From the NCBI GenBank assembly GCA_000499405.2, contig HG738137.1:11014621-11078620 (forward strand): a stretch of DNA of 64,000 nt. The letters run 5' to 3'. Source of the DNA: Onchocerca volvulus. Lineage: Eukaryota > Nematoda > Chromadorea > Rhabditida > Onchocercidae. Of this stretch, positions 1 through 14,331 are shown in pieces (position 1 is the first letter of the stretch; each line of letters opens with the position of its first letter). The position numbers and the translations under genes were made by a program. The notes under the pieces were generated by a model. It was given only the letters and a program-made list of their open reading frames with translations. It did not search any database and had not been told where the DNA came from.

Positions 1-3000
1 AAATAATTTAACAAACCTCATAAAAACTCCAAAAGAAAGCGGGTAAAGCAATTTCCATCGCATTTATTGGCGCATCATCCAGAAGCTTCCTAGCAGTTTT
101 ATTTCGCGTTGACGCTTCTTTATGTTCACGATGCTTAGCCAAAACCCAATGGTACAGATCCACTGAAGTATTTTTTTTTTTTTTTTTAATCCATTTCATT
201 TAATCAATCTTTCAGATTTGATAGAATCAATAAAACAATACATCCTCAAATATTAGTACTTACAATCCTCAGACATTAGTATTTACTTGATTTAAAACTA
301 ATGAGTTACGAATGCAGTTTATATAAAAAAGGAAGATGAATAAAGCAATGAAAGATCTATATAAAACAGTTAACTAAAAATGAAAATGGAATATTTTCAC
401 TTGATTTTATTGCTTCCTATCTTACTCTTTGTATTATAGCAAAGTGAGTGAGTAAATTTTCCCTGTAAAACGCCTACAGAAAATGTTTGAAGATTTGTCA
501 ATTCCACACTTACCAGAACATCTCGGTTGGAATAAAGAGCAATATTGATGATCCTTGATCATTAAAAAAAAAAAAAATTAGTGTTAAAAATAACATACTC
601 TGATGAGATTCGACAGTTGAACGGGTACTACTATTGCCACTACTTTTATCAACAGCATTACTAATTTGATTTGAATCAACATTTATACGAACTTCATGTG
701 AACTTGTTGGACTCTTCAGATGATGTTTAAGATATCTCTGCGCCAACTTAATATCTGAGATCTGCAAACGCGGTAAGATCAACAGCAGCATTGTTCACAT
801 ATTTTGCGCAATATACAATATACTGAATACACTCCATATTATCAGTCGTCAAGTTTTCTTTTATGCTCATTTAGTTAAGCTATTAGCAAATAAGACTTAG
901 CATCAATTGGCGAAACTTCGAAATCGTCTAGTGAATATGCAGAGGAATAAAGATTAAGAAAGCAAATAATGGTCTGCCAATGGTCAGGTATACTTTCTAG
1001 TGTTCTGTCCTGATTTTTCGACATTTGTTTTTCAAAAAACAAACCATGAAAAAGTAATCAAACCAAAACTTATAGATAAATTACATGAAGTATTAAATCC
1101 ATAATAAGAAACTATTACTTTAACTTGTGAACAAATGATAGTTTGCCAATGACTGAGTAAAGCTATTAATGCTTGTTTTCTTCGAGTTTTGCTCAAATAA
1201 TGCCTCATTTCCAAATAATCCACTTGTTGCCAGTAATCACTGAGATCTTCCAGAGCAGCATAACGCAATAAAATTATCGCTAACATACAACTAGGACATG
1301 AAGCTGCAGCCTTATTATACAGTTGCACATCCGCAAAACAGCTTTTTTCAAATACAAAAAGCTAAAATACAATTGCTGTTTTAAACAATAGAAAATCATT
1401 ACACTTGCTAAACTGAATATGAAAGTAATATACTATTCAAAGATAAATCATGAAGAAGGTGGATAAACAAAAAACATTAAATAAATTTGACACAATTCTT
1501 TATTTTTTATAACATCGAAACTGTGTACCTGACTATTATTGCAATCCATTACTTCCAGTAGCAGTTTTATTAATGCAAAATCTATCCATTCATCCACTGC
1601 TGCTATATTTTTTTTCAAACTTTCGCTTAAGCGATCAATAGCATATATCCAAGAGGTTATGCAAGGTGCAAAGACATCGAAAAAAGGCCATTCTACGCTT
1701 AAAAAATGATTAGAAGTTATAAATCACAAGCCGAAGTGACTTTTTGCAAATGAAATTTTTTAGAATCAGAATAATTGCGTGAAATTCTTAACTGTAAAAA
1801 TCTATTATTTCTAAATTTAAATATTTTTTTAAATGATAAAATAAACCTGGTTGTTTGCCCAATCGGTTTACACAAACCAATTGTTAGTCCACATGATCCG
1901 ATCATCAAAGACAACTGATCTTGTATAGTCGATCCGTGCAATTTATTATTTATTTCATTGTTATTTACTTTTAAGATAAGATCAGGAAGCTCACCATCTG
2001 CAAAAAAAAAAAAAAAAAAAGTGTTATTCGAAAATATTAAATAAAACTTTCAATGGCTAAAAAAAATTTCTTCAATGCCCTAAAACACAATCAAATGTAT
2101 AAATAAATGCGAAATAAGGTCACTCTCTATATTATCGCCTAAATAATAATCAATAATAATGAGAAATTAGCTATACCACTGAAATAAATGCTCAAAATAT
2201 TAAAAAAAAAAAAAAAAGGGAAAAAACTATAAGTTTAACTAACCTATAACAACTCTTAGATCATATCCGTTAAAACGATTGTTTAAATTAAGCTGATTCC
2301 AGTTTGTAGAATACTTAAGAGAAAAAGATTTATTGTAAGCGAAATCTAATTTCCACGACTCAACCAGCTGGAGAAACTGTGTATGACCCTTCAAGGTAAA
2401 TTCCATTCTCGGCAACCATTTTTTCTGAAAAAGATATAAGAAAAACGTAATTCAGATTAAGACAGATATAATGAAATCCTGAAATCTTGAGAAAAGCGTT
2501 TACTCTGTGGGAATTATCGCTTGAAAGAAATAAAATGTCCTTGTGAAAACACAGCATAATCACACTGTTTCGAGTTAGACGAGATACAGAATCCTCAAGT
2601 GATGATGAGCGAATAGTTTTCTCAATCATTCCACATTGGAAAAAAACGATGTTGATGTCGGGAAATATTATGCTGCCTTGCAAATGTGACTGACTTTTTT
2701 CGTTATCTAAAAAAAATTGACAAGTGTAAGAAGTATAACAAGGAATAAAAATGCAGCAAATTTTGCAGTAGACTAAGTCACTCTTAAAGCAAATGAAAGC
2801 GGCTTTATGACTCTACAGTTTCTAGTGTTCAAAAACGCAATCCCTGAACATTAAAATGAAAGTGAAATTTATGACTTAAAATAATATTTCTTAGTTTAAC
2901 GCTTATGTTAATAGAATACATATTAAAGTTAGAAATTTATCACATATAAATGATTAAATTGAATTTCCGTGTTAAAATGATGTAACAGCTGATGAATTCA

Positions 3001-6000
3001 ATATAACCAACGAACTTGATCCGCTCTTTGAAGCATTTGTAAGAGGCTGAGAATGATGTCGGAAGGTACACAATGTGTAAAGATGTTGAACGATGAAGAC
3101 GGGATTTATAAGCATGAACCCAGCAGATATCTGCTCTATAATACGTTGTGTCACTTCCAAAGCCAATGGTGTTATAAAGATCTGAAATTAATGACTTAAA
3201 CAGGATACTTATATATCAATAAAGTATCCCTGGTATTATTGATATGTTTCACAGTCGAATTCTACCATTTCAGGCTTTTCTAATTTCATCATGGAAGAGT
3301 TTCGTTTCATAGTTGTATACCATTTTAGAATCATTATTAGCAGATCAAGTTGGTAATGATTTGATGATCAGAACTATAACAACCAATAATTAGCGCATCT
3401 TTCCGATTGCTTAAAATTTCTGGAACATACGTTTGTCTGCAGTGTATGTCCTACGTTTCCATATTATTCAACTATTACATACCCACTATGAAGATGAGTT
3501 TTTTAAGAAATGGAAACTGAATTCAAATCATTTCTTCAATCCATAGTTTACTTGCTGATCTATTTTTCGTACTAAATTGTCATACTTGGAGGATCGATTA
3601 CTGACAAGTGAATGACTATCAGAAAAAAAATCAGAAGAATTAAACATAATTTTTCGCTTTTCTTGCGAAAATAATTGCTTATAATGAATGATGATAAATT
3701 ATTACGGCACTATAATACTCGACCAATGTTAATAAATTTTTTAAAATTTTTTACACGGGCAGTGCAATATGTGCTAATAACTCACATGCAACTGACTACC
3801 CAAAACACCATTTATGTTCATCGTATACTGGTCGGAAAGATTAGCATCGACTGGCAAATCAGAAGTAGTTACATCATTTTTCACAGCTTGCTTCTGCTTC
3901 ACTTCTTGCTTTATTAGTGTGAGCTCATTAATTCCAGCTATTATCTTAAAAAATTTAATTTCGGAATTCTTAATTTGAGAAAAGACTACAAGTAAAGGAG
4001 TCAGAACGACTGGTAAATTTTCAAAAGAAAGTAGACTAATTGCATCAAAAATTCAATTTTACCTCTTTTTCAATATTTCCTTTCAAATTTTAAATGTAAC
4101 AAATAAAATAATAATATATTGGATTTTGTTCAAAGTAAGGAAATTAATTTATTTTTAATAAATAAAAAAAAAAATAAAGTTCAACAAAAAAATTTGATTT
4201 TATTGAGTAGCCAAAAAATCCAAAAAATTTACCTTTCGGAAGAAGCCAGATTTCGAATCAGTATCACTTGTTATTTCATTTTTGCAAACACTCAAAAATG
4301 AAGCATAACTTTCATGAAGGATTGTAGATGAAAGTATTGGACCAACCATGTGGTGATACACATTAACATCAACTGACGAAAATGCCGAATGAAAAGAATC
4401 ATCAGAAGATGGTTTCCTTTCATTTACAGTTTCCTATAAATAAAATTACTCAAAATTAAGAAATTGATTTCAAGCTTATAACATGAAACGTTAAAATAAT
4501 TGCTTACTTAAAGCCATAAAAATTTTATTATGTTTACACATATATATAATATATATATATATATTATATATATATATATATATATTTTTTTTTGCCTCAT
4601 TTTAAAGTATATATATATACTATTCATATATATATAATATATATATATATATTAGTTAATCACCTTTTTTTTACTTTCTTCGATGATAGCAGGGCTTTTA
4701 TGCGTCTCCAGATTTTTCGTGTTGAATATCCTGCAACATACAAAATAATTAAAAGATCTTCCATAAAAAAAATATGTGATTAAAATATCCATAAAAAATC
4801 ACCATCTATCCTTATGAATAATACTCTGACCAATGGCAGGTTGTACGTTTTCCTGACTCGTATTACTGCCCCATAAAGAAGGCTTTTTAAGTTCGCGCAT
4901 AAGCGACAGCCCACTGAAAAGATATTAAGTGTCTGTAAAAATTTTTTTTTGAATGCTTAAAATTTTATTTAATATAAGCATAAGAAATAATGGCAATTAG
5001 AAAATGTAAGGATTTACACTGCATCAACAGGACCAAAAAACCAAGCATAACCAAAGCATGCGCAACTATTTGCATCATTCCACAGAAAATAAAGTCTGCA
5101 AAAAGAGGTGAAAATAAAAGACATAGCTAAGATTGACTAATTAAAGTATATTGTTTTTGATCTTAAATATCAATTCGTCCTTCGATCTTTTCTTGATTTC
5201 TGCAAATTTTCGCCATTTAGAATCTTCACTGGCTATATACAGTCTTTAGACCGTAATAAATGAGATAATTCACGCTAAATAAAAAAAAAAAAAGAAAAAA
5301 TCTGGACAAAATCAAACTGTTCTTGAATTCTATGAAATTCGATGAAGCTAACATTTACCTCTTGGTGCGTTTATCATGTTTATTAAGGAAATTTTTTCGC
5401 TCCAAGAATAAATGTGCTTCAGAAATTTCGTAAGGTAAGGATACATCGAAACTTATGTCATTCAAAGAGATAGAACCACATTCAATCCACTTTTCTATAT
5501 CCTTTCCCAAAACAAACGCAAATTGTTTCAATTGAACCTAAAAGACTGCCACTTCTTAACACAATAATTTTAAAATCTCTACAAAAAATACCATTTTATA
5601 CGAAATAGCAAAAAGCTAACTGAAGGAAGTTTCAGAAGAATATTGGAGCAAAATGATGCATTGTGACAATTGCAATGTGCCAAGCGAATTGGTGACAGCT
5701 CAGATTGAAATACACTTCGTTCCTCCATAATGGATACGCTCAGTTGCTCAATGCTAACTCGTAATGACTTATATTTTAACTGAAAATATTTTGAAGTAAC
5801 AGATGAAGGAAAAAAAATGATACAAATAATCCATCACTCATATCATGTCATGATTTCCATAGAAGAAAATCATTCAATTGCTTACAAACTAGAAAGAAGT
5901 AATCTACTATTAATAATCATAAAAATGAAAAGTCTTAAAACAAAAAACTAACGTTCTCTTCAGATTCACAGTTTTGTAATGCAGCACATGGACAAGTGCG

Positions 6001-9000
6001 ACGGTCATTCATATGAATACAAAAATCATATCTGCAAACAATATAAGTTAAATGAACTTCAGCATATTTATTTGTTTGTAATGCATATAATGCTTGCAAG
6101 TTGAATTTCTCAATTTTATAATAACATAAATCTTTGTGTTCCTTCCCTGCATATAAACCGAAGACATTTGAAAATATCTCAAGCAGCATATATTTTCATT
6201 AAGTCTAAAATTTAAACAATCGTCTAAGCAACGAACTTTTCAGGTATTAATAATTTATCGTCAGAGCAAATAGCCAAAACTGCTAGTGATTCGATACATT
6301 GTGCAAATACAGCTATCTGCAATGATAAACATTAATTTACATGAAAATTTTTTTGCAATACTTTTTAGTAAGTAGATAAATTAGAAAAGTTGAGTAATTT
6401 GATGTCTGGCATGATGTTTTTGAAAAAAACAAGAAAAAACTGTTATGCAGCTGCACCACCACCGTAAAATACATTGAACTAAATGATTAAAGAGTTCCAA
6501 TGATTATGAGCCAGCATTAATACAGTAAAAATCAATCCTAAGTCTAATCGATTTAATGTTCAGCATTTCGAAAACCTGTTATCCCTTAAACAGCAGATAA
6601 AAATAATTTGCAAGAAAAAATTCATTTTACATTTGAAACGAAACCTGGGAAGAATGAAGTTTACCAAGCAACTGTCCAACAGAAATTTCTATAAGCCAAC
6701 CATATTCAAGCGTTGCAGCGTCCCACGGAACATCTAGATCCGAATAAAGGGCTTGGGCACGAAGCGAAAATGTTTCCAGCATCAATAAACCATCCGCAGC
6801 ATTGGAAAATCCGGAGGATGGCTTGAATTTTACCGAAGCTATCCCAAAACCAACCTAAGTTGAATTTCTCGCGATATGAAAACTTTAATCAATATCTTCA
6901 ATTTGAAAAACGATAAAAGCTTTACCTGAATCATTGCACCAAGTGCATCTTTAACAATTTCCAAAACTATTTTATCAACTCCAATTTCTGGGCAGTAATC
7001 TAAAAAATTTCATTTTGAAATATTTTTTATTGAATTTAGTCAGCTTAGAAACAAATAAATAAGGCATCGAGAGGTAGAAGGATGCAAGAAGTGAAAATTA
7101 CGGCATAATTTGTCAAGAAGTGAAAATGAATTATAAAATAGCACCGTGCACAATTTGTTCATCGAACTGTATTTTTTGGTAATCATTTTGAATAAAAAAA
7201 AGAACATTAGGAAAATTCCGAAATTTTATCTAAATTAGCAAAAAAATTACAAAAGAAAAACTATTTCTTACCTAAAGCTGAATTCATTTTTGAATTGTGA
7301 ACCAAGCAAAATCCTTTAATTTTACCAATACATAAATGGAGGCGCAACAACAAAGGTCGATATCGCTCACATTCACCAGAAATGACGTTGCCATACAATA
7401 GATTTAATGGCATGTCGCTATTAATTTTTCCGACATCAGTTAACTATCAATTAAAATGAAATTAAAATATTATGAATTGCAAAGACTATTTTCAAAGAAA
7501 GCAATAAAAAAATCTTATTCAAAAATCAGGAAATCCATCGAGTTCAAAGCTTATTTTTTTGCACCAATTTTTTAAAGTCTGCATAAACTTATTCAATTAT
7601 CAACCTCCTCACCAAATTCATAATTTACTAAAGACTAAACTGAAATGTACCAAAATTTTGCATAAATTAACTCTCACCTGATCATATAATCCAAAATAAT
7701 TATTTTTCAGATCAATAATGAAACGAATGATCAGGCCTACTAGTATAACTTCGGAATCATCTATATCAATCTGAAGTTTATATTTCAGAAAATCAAAAAA
7801 AAAAAAAAAAAAAAAAAGACATTCAGTCACATAGGGAATCAAGAAAACTGCAAATTTCCACAGACTCATAAATATACGATTCAAGTTAGAAACCTGTATT
7901 TTTTTTGCAATTCATAAGTTTTTGAGCCCTTGCATTTGATTAAAGAAACTGAAATAATTTATCTCTATAAATATGTTCCTAATTGAAATCTCAGTAGATC
8001 GAAGAAACGTATCCAAAACGGTGACTGTTTTAATAATTCAAATGTGAATAACCTCAACTGATAGCTGATCTGGAGGTAAAGTAACTGGAACCGTTTGTAT
8101 TTTTGTTATCGATTTAATGACATTCAATGGAAGATCGGATGGCGGATCATAATATAACGGATGATTAGTATATTCAAACAACAGTGTGATCATTTCAGTT
8201 TTCCACAGTTCTACCCAGTCCTAAAAAAAATGTCATAGTAATAAATAAAGTATTCAGAAATATACTGATATTATGAAATGTCTAGTTGAAAAAAAACTGA
8301 AGCAAACTTAATATAGTTAATGAAGTAATCGAAAATTCAGGATTGAAAAACAGTTAAATCATCTCATGAAACTTTTTATAACAAATTACATTGATTTCTG
8401 AAGCAAGGAAAGATAAATGAATAACTAACCTGTGCTAAATGTGATACAGTCGGTAATTCCTCGATTGTTGAGGAAGCGGCAGTGAAAGAAGCATACTTAA
8501 AAAGAGAATGCAGAATACCGTAAAGAGGACTTTTGGGTGGTAACCATGCGCGCAATGCAATTAAACCTTGCACTTTAATTTCATAAAGAGTTGTTATTGT
8601 TTTAGGACAGAAATCGAGAAACGGTAAAACGAACGACATTGTCACATTTTTGCCCACAACAGCGGCTAAATGATTTTCCGCGGATAACGAAGAACTAAAA
8701 TTGCAAATTTAAATGTGAAAAAATAAATAGCAAACTTAAGAAAGAGGTTTGAATAAAAAAATTAAAATATTTATATGCAATCATTATGTTGAATTATGTT
8801 GAAAGAAAAGTATTTGGCCTCTCTCGTGCACTAATTGCTACTTAGATGGATTTAGAATAGGACGAAAAATAATGCATTGACTAACTTAGCATCAATCCAA
8901 TTGTGTTCATTCAATAACAGCGTAAGTTGAAAATTATCCATAATATTAATTTCGAATTCCCATGTGTATGGAACGAATCTATATAAATCTATACGTGAAT

Positions 9001-12000
9001 CTGAAGTCCATTCATTGATCAAATCCTAGGAAAAAAAAAAATAAATCCAATTTAACGAACCCTTACTGCCGTTAGAAGTCTTCTTGATATTACAAATTCA
9101 GCAGCAAAAACGTAAATTTTTTAATATGTTTTCTAAAAAAATTCCAAAAATTTCACAAACGAGTTCGAAAATTTCCTAACTCATATTAAATAAAAATTAT
9201 AAAAAATCAAAAATCAAAAATTTTTGAAAATTCAGATCAGCACCCTTATAAAAAAAAACTTACCACAAAGAAATGTTTATGATCGAACACAACCCAAGCG
9301 CTGGCTTTATTAACTTTAATTATATATTTCCACACTTGATGTCCATTAAAGATGCGTGGATAATGAACATTAAGTGTTAAACGCAAAGTTTCACATTGAA
9401 AAAATTTGGGATATGCGAGAGAAGTAGATGAGTCAACAAATAGAAAACAAGAACGAAGAGTAGTCTCATATCCTTTCTCCGTCGTTATCCAAGGAATTTT
9501 TAACTGCAATGTGTGAGTATGGAAATTCTTAATATTTTCTGTAATCCAATTCTTTAATTTCTTAAATACTGGAAGTTCTACATTTGAGATTAAAAATGCT
9601 AAAACAATTACATCAACAGAGGAGCCCTGTTTTACACGAAGATGCAAAGCATTCAGTTCGTCTCCTCTCATAAACCATATATCAATTGCTGCATCACTCC
9701 ACAATGAAATCCTCATGTCATGCGATAATAAAATTCGTCGCTCGCCTTCCTTTGGCATTATTCTGAAATACGAAAACTTGTTATCGAAGGTTGTTATTCC
9801 TAGCAAAAAAAATTCGATTATCCAATTTTTTTTTCTTTTGATTATCCAAAAGGTTACAAAAAGAAATCATGAAATAAGATTCTGAATTCTTAAATTTTTG
9901 GACACAAAAATAATGGAAGTCCATTGTGACAGAAAAATAATACAAATAATAATAAACATACGTTACTTCCGAATTACGATATTCCGGCGGGAAGAAAAAG
10001 TCATAGAGAAGAACACGCTGCGCATCAGCCCACGGACCATATGAAAATACGGTATTTTTATCGAAACGCCACACAGATTCCCAAATGGGAAGATCTTCCG
10101 TCACTGATTGTTCACCTTCCTTCACAACACCTTGAAATGCAGTAAATAAAAATAATTGAGAGAAGTCATTACAAAAATGTGGTTCTTAATTGACCGAAAA
10201 ATTAAAGCAATATAAAAGTAGCAAAAACGAGCAAAAAGTAATGTTTAAATTCTAAGAAATTTGAATTAAATTAATTATAATTCAATTACTATCAAAGATG
10301 AATGGCAGCAACGAATGAGAAGCTGTAAACTGTAAATTCCTGACTACAAAATCGTGATATAAGAATCAATTCATGCATAACAATGTAAGCAAAGGTTCAA
10401 AATGATAAGAATTTTTGAATGAAACTGCAAGGAAACTATGAATTTCATACAATAATCAATTAGCTATAAAAGAAATTAAAATATACCCGGGATAGATTGA
10501 CTGTAAAAAAAATTGAGATGAGCCGTTTGAACAATCGCGAAGCCATCACCCATTGTTCGAGGTGGTGGATCGCAACGACCATTACAATTTGGCGATTTTT
10601 TTTCCAAAAATTGATTACATTGTACCAATGTGACACGAACGTTTTCTGTGCCACCAATAATACTAAGCAATGCAACGTCGTCACTTGTGTTATATTCCTT
10701 GAGTGAAACTTCTGCTGAAATGAAAAAAGAAATAAACTGGAAAAGAAATTTAAATGTTCAACAGATATAAATGCTTAAGGCGAGTACAATCTCGAATGGA
10801 ATAAAAAAATTTGATTTTGTTAATATATTTAAGAATGCATTTCACATATCTTTTTGTTTTGAATTTATTATACCGAAAAAACTTTTTCATATCAACTGCC
10901 ACATATATTTAAATCATTGTATTCAAGTAATACATACTAAAGAAATGTTTTACAATTTCAACGGATTTTGCATTCTGAAAAAAAAAAACTGACCTTTTTG
11001 TTAAATTTCAGAAAAAAATCGACGAATTGTAAAATTTTGAAAAAAGATAACTTCATTTTAGTTCGCTTTCCTTTTATAAAAGCTCGGTTAATTAATTTAC
11101 ATGTATAGTTTTCAAAAGATGAAACAATCATTGACGGTAAAAGCGCGTTCCCAGCAACCAGACGTCCTGAATTAATATCCAATTTAATATATCCAATTAA
11201 AGACCATAAATTATCATAATACTTGTCCCATTCCAATTCTTCCTCTGCTGAAACAGCAAAAAAGTCAAAAATTCCATCAAATGATACGACAAAGCAATTC
11301 AAAACAATTTAACTAACTCAAGGCAAGGTTTAAATATATTCAACGTATAATTTCGATATATATATAAAATAGTCTTACAAAACTGATTCCTGAAGACAAA
11401 TGCACATTTTATGGATAGCATGAATAAATCCAAAAACGTATTTGCTCACTTACTTGTAAATCGCCGTACTCTGTTAACATCAGCTTCATCTTTCAATGGA
11501 ACAAACAATTTTTCAAGGCCAAAATATCTTGCTAAAGATCGATAATTTGATAAGCGGTTGTAAATATGCAGTTGTAAGCCATTCAACGATATATGTAATC
11601 TCGAAATATTACTGAAAACTTCGATATATATTTAAATCCATTCCCAAATTTATTCTTTGGATGAATATAACATCTCGCCTTTAAATGAAAATTATTTCAT
11701 TACAGTTCTCTCTTATCATACCTTTTATGCGCATAATCTGATGGAATGTAATTCCAATACGAAAAAATAATCCATCCGTCGTTGCAACTGAATAAGTAGT
11801 TTCGATTCATACACCGAAAATCACGGAACATTATTTTACCCGAAAGGAAACTTATAGAAAATGATCCTGAAAAAAAAAATGGGTTTCGCTAGTAAACAAT
11901 TTACGCATACATGACAATATAAACTGATAAAAAATAGAAAAATGCTCCTACAGCACTGAATCGAATGAGAAAATCTATTATGTAGAACTAAAAAGAATTC

Positions 12001-13099
12001 AATAAATAAGACTATGTTTGTCTTAATCACTGTGCATATTATGACCATTTTGAATTAAAAACGTTGACACAATAGAACAACGATAATTTCAATAAATCGA
12101 AGCTTAAGAAAAGACGTCATTATTATTTCATTTAAAAAAAGCATAAACTTCATTCCACATTTTAATATATTTCCTACGAGACTGAAACATACTGAAAAAT
12201 TTTTATTGCATCATGCACTATAAATTTCCAATCATTAATGAAAAATTAAGCAGTCAATATATAATCCTATATAAATCCTCTCTTTCGCCGAAAAATATCG
12301 TTTCAAAATTTGCAGTTATTGGACAAAAAATCTTCAAAACATTGTTGCAAGATAAAAATTTTTTCTTTCATCTTTTTTTTTCATCACTCCAATTTTTTTT
12401 TTTTTTCTTTCTTAAAATCCATATCTCTTTTTGATCTTCTTGTTTTTTGACTTCGAGTTGAAAAAAACGAAATATTATGCAAAAAAAAAAAAAAAAAAAA
12501 CGAATTCTCGAAAAATATTCTACTACTTAAAAACATTTCAAAGAAGATATCTATGACAAATTAAAAAGTGAAACTTATTAAGTTGGAACAGTAAATTAAT
12601 TAAAGTGCAAAAACTGATATAACATTTACCCATCGTTATTTGTACATCATATCCTTTCAAATGAGCAATTCGTGTTAGAAAAAATGCAACAATTGGACCA
12701 ATAACTCGAGACATGTAGTATGTTATAAAAACAATCCATACAATAAACAATAACAAGCTTCCTAGCATAAGCCAGAAACTTGCTTTGTCCGGCTAAAAAA
12801 GACATCTAATGTTAAAACAGCAAATGCTTCCAAAGAGAGTTAGAAAATGCATTAAAGGTAATGTCATCAATAAAGCCACTAGATAAATTAAATGAAGAGA
12901 AACAAGCAGTTGCTGAAATTTCCATAATTTGACTAGAATCTACTCTTTCCTAATCTCTTGTAAAATTATTAGAAAAGCTTACTTGAACAATTTCTCGATA
13001 ATCCTTCCATTGTACATTGATATCTCCTGGCAATATTATGGAACCATTTTTCTCCCAGAAAGAAAAACCCCCGCCGAGCAATAAGTCCGTATAATTCAT
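1..13099 (-). CDS. lpd-3: BLTP1/LPD-3 bridge-like lipid transfer protein (partial, N-terminal part)
   Basis: Very large protein of the BLTP1 (KIAA1109, Tweek, LPD-3) family, which forms a hydrophobic groove carrying lipids between ER and plasma membrane. Roughly 1,900 codons are present; the 3' part lies beyond base 1. Start chosen at 13099: the first exon leads into a membrane anchor (exon 12792-12630, LLLFIVWIVFITYYMSRVIG), then the family signature LSGKIMFRDF and DGWIIFSYW (11866-11722), ENVRV (10714-10487), FSYGPWADAQR and FFFPPEY (10130-9978), YPRIFNGHQVWK (9799-9264), RFVPYTWEFEI and NEHNWID (9025-8886), PFLDFCPKTI (8694-8430). Phase-consistent exons follow at 8220-8053, 7770-7678, 7443-7272, 6999-6926, 6854-6645, 6316-6237, 6031-5953, 5779-5621, 5537-5359 (HDKRTKR), 5095-5018, 4913-4803, 4730-4664, 4433-4233, 3968-3786, then 3181-2987, 2706-2504, 2424-2244, 1997-1847, 1697-1529, 1361-1125, 1009-917, 761-599, about 553-514 and about 165-8. 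Exons between 3190 and 3780, and the last junction, were not resolved. Confidence 0.93.
4541..4653. repeat. TA-dinucleotide microsatellite cluster in lpd-3 intron
   Basis: Two nearly pure TA runs (4541-4585 and about 4608-4653) lie in the intron between lpd-3 exons 4730-4664 and 4433-4233. The right-hand run ends about ten bases from the donor site of exon 4730-4664. Confidence 0.9.
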
Positions 13100-13597
13100 A
13101 TCGTGATCATCATTATGATTCTTGCATTCCTTTAATATTTCAATTTTACAAAAATGTCATTTAAAACCGAATTTTCATTTTGAAGTACTATTTGTGTGGA
13201 TGTAATGACGCAAAAAGCAAAAATTAAAAAAAAAAAAAAAAAAATTGAAATTTTTTTATATAGCATATTTCATATGAGTTTGTAAAACAAGGATTAAAAC
13301 TTCATGAACTATTAACAGATTTAAATTTTCTCGGTAGAAGCACAACAAATATTATTGATAAAACTTTTTGCTTAAATAGACTCAACAAAGAACTTTAATT
13401 CGAGCAAAAAAGAAAAAATCAAGAAGATATCAAATCAAATTAAGAACAAATGCTAAGTTTCATAAACATACAGTAAAAGCAATGAGATATTCAAGAGATC
13501 ACGAAATTACGAAACATATACAAGCTATCCCAGATATATTTGTTAATGGATTAAATGGTAGATAAATTTCAATGTTACCTATAACATGAATATGTTG

Positions 13598-14131
13598 CTA
13601 CTCACGAAATATTCTGAAAAATATAATCAAGAAAAAAAAAAAAGAAAGAATTTGTCAACGGCTATCACAAGAAATGAAAGAAGTTAATAATTCATTCAAG
13701 ATTGAAATAGACGCAATTTTCACTCTTCCGAGAAATGTAAATTCCATAACATCCGTAAATAATAAAAACAAAATCCAATGTAAGCATCCAGCATGGAAAA
13801 GGCCACAAATAAGTAATAATTGAGCCTGATAAAATATATATTTCAGAAGTTTAAAAAATGAGAAAAAAAAAAAGAGAAAAAATAATAATAAAACCCGCTT
13901 CGCTGGTGAAGATTACGAGATCTAAATTACCTGATTAGCAAAATAGAACTGATCAAATTAATCTTTCATAAAAGACCTAATGAAAGTTAATTCTCTAGCA
14001 TTAGTCAAAATGCATGACCATGTTGCATGGCCAGATAAGTTTTTAGTGCACGAATTTACTAAACCACCTATTAGTATTATAACATGCAAAGCCATTCCAG
14101 ATATTTCAAACATCCGGTTAATAAAGTTCAT
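13598..14131 (-). CDS. candidate small two-helix membrane protein (not recognised)
   Basis: Not recognised; inferred from splicing only. Three short exons join in phase: 14131-13977, 13825-13724 and 13613-13598, giving 90 residues. A strong acceptor (TTTTTTAG, 14174-14173) lies 42 bases before the chosen start, as for a trans-spliced 5' end; TTTTATCAG precedes exon two and a long pyrimidine tract plus TTTTTCAG precedes exon three. Residues 14-26 (ALHVIILIGGLVN) and about 53-75 (YYLFVAFSMLDAYIGF and on) look membrane-spanning; the tail is HFSEEIFRE. An upstream exon ending near 14246 could extend the frame, reached from an acceptor at 14290, just after the msh-6 stop. The gene lies about 200 bases downstream of msh-6 and 500 bases upstream of lpd-3 on the same strand, fitting an operon member. 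The first donor (AG/GTCTTT) is poor. It could also be chance open frames or msh-6 3' UTR. Confidence 0.38.
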
Positions 14132-14331
14132 GTTTTCAAATTGATAATCACTATAAAACGCAATTAAATTCACTAAAAAACGAAGGAGAAAAGTAGTGAT
14201 AACTTGACAATGCTAATGGTATACCATTCTATTTCAGCAATTACCAAAATAGCAATCAACACTAACAAAATAATCAAACAAACAGGATTCTAAAAATCAG
14301 AAAAAAAAAACACTTGTTTTCCAGAAAACTT

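Noticed and set aside
9781..10125. 114-codon continuous frame including YYLYYFSVTMDFHYFCVQKF
   Set aside because: Only its upstream part (10130-9978) is lpd-3 exon; the rest is read-through into an intron with a donor at 9978/9977.
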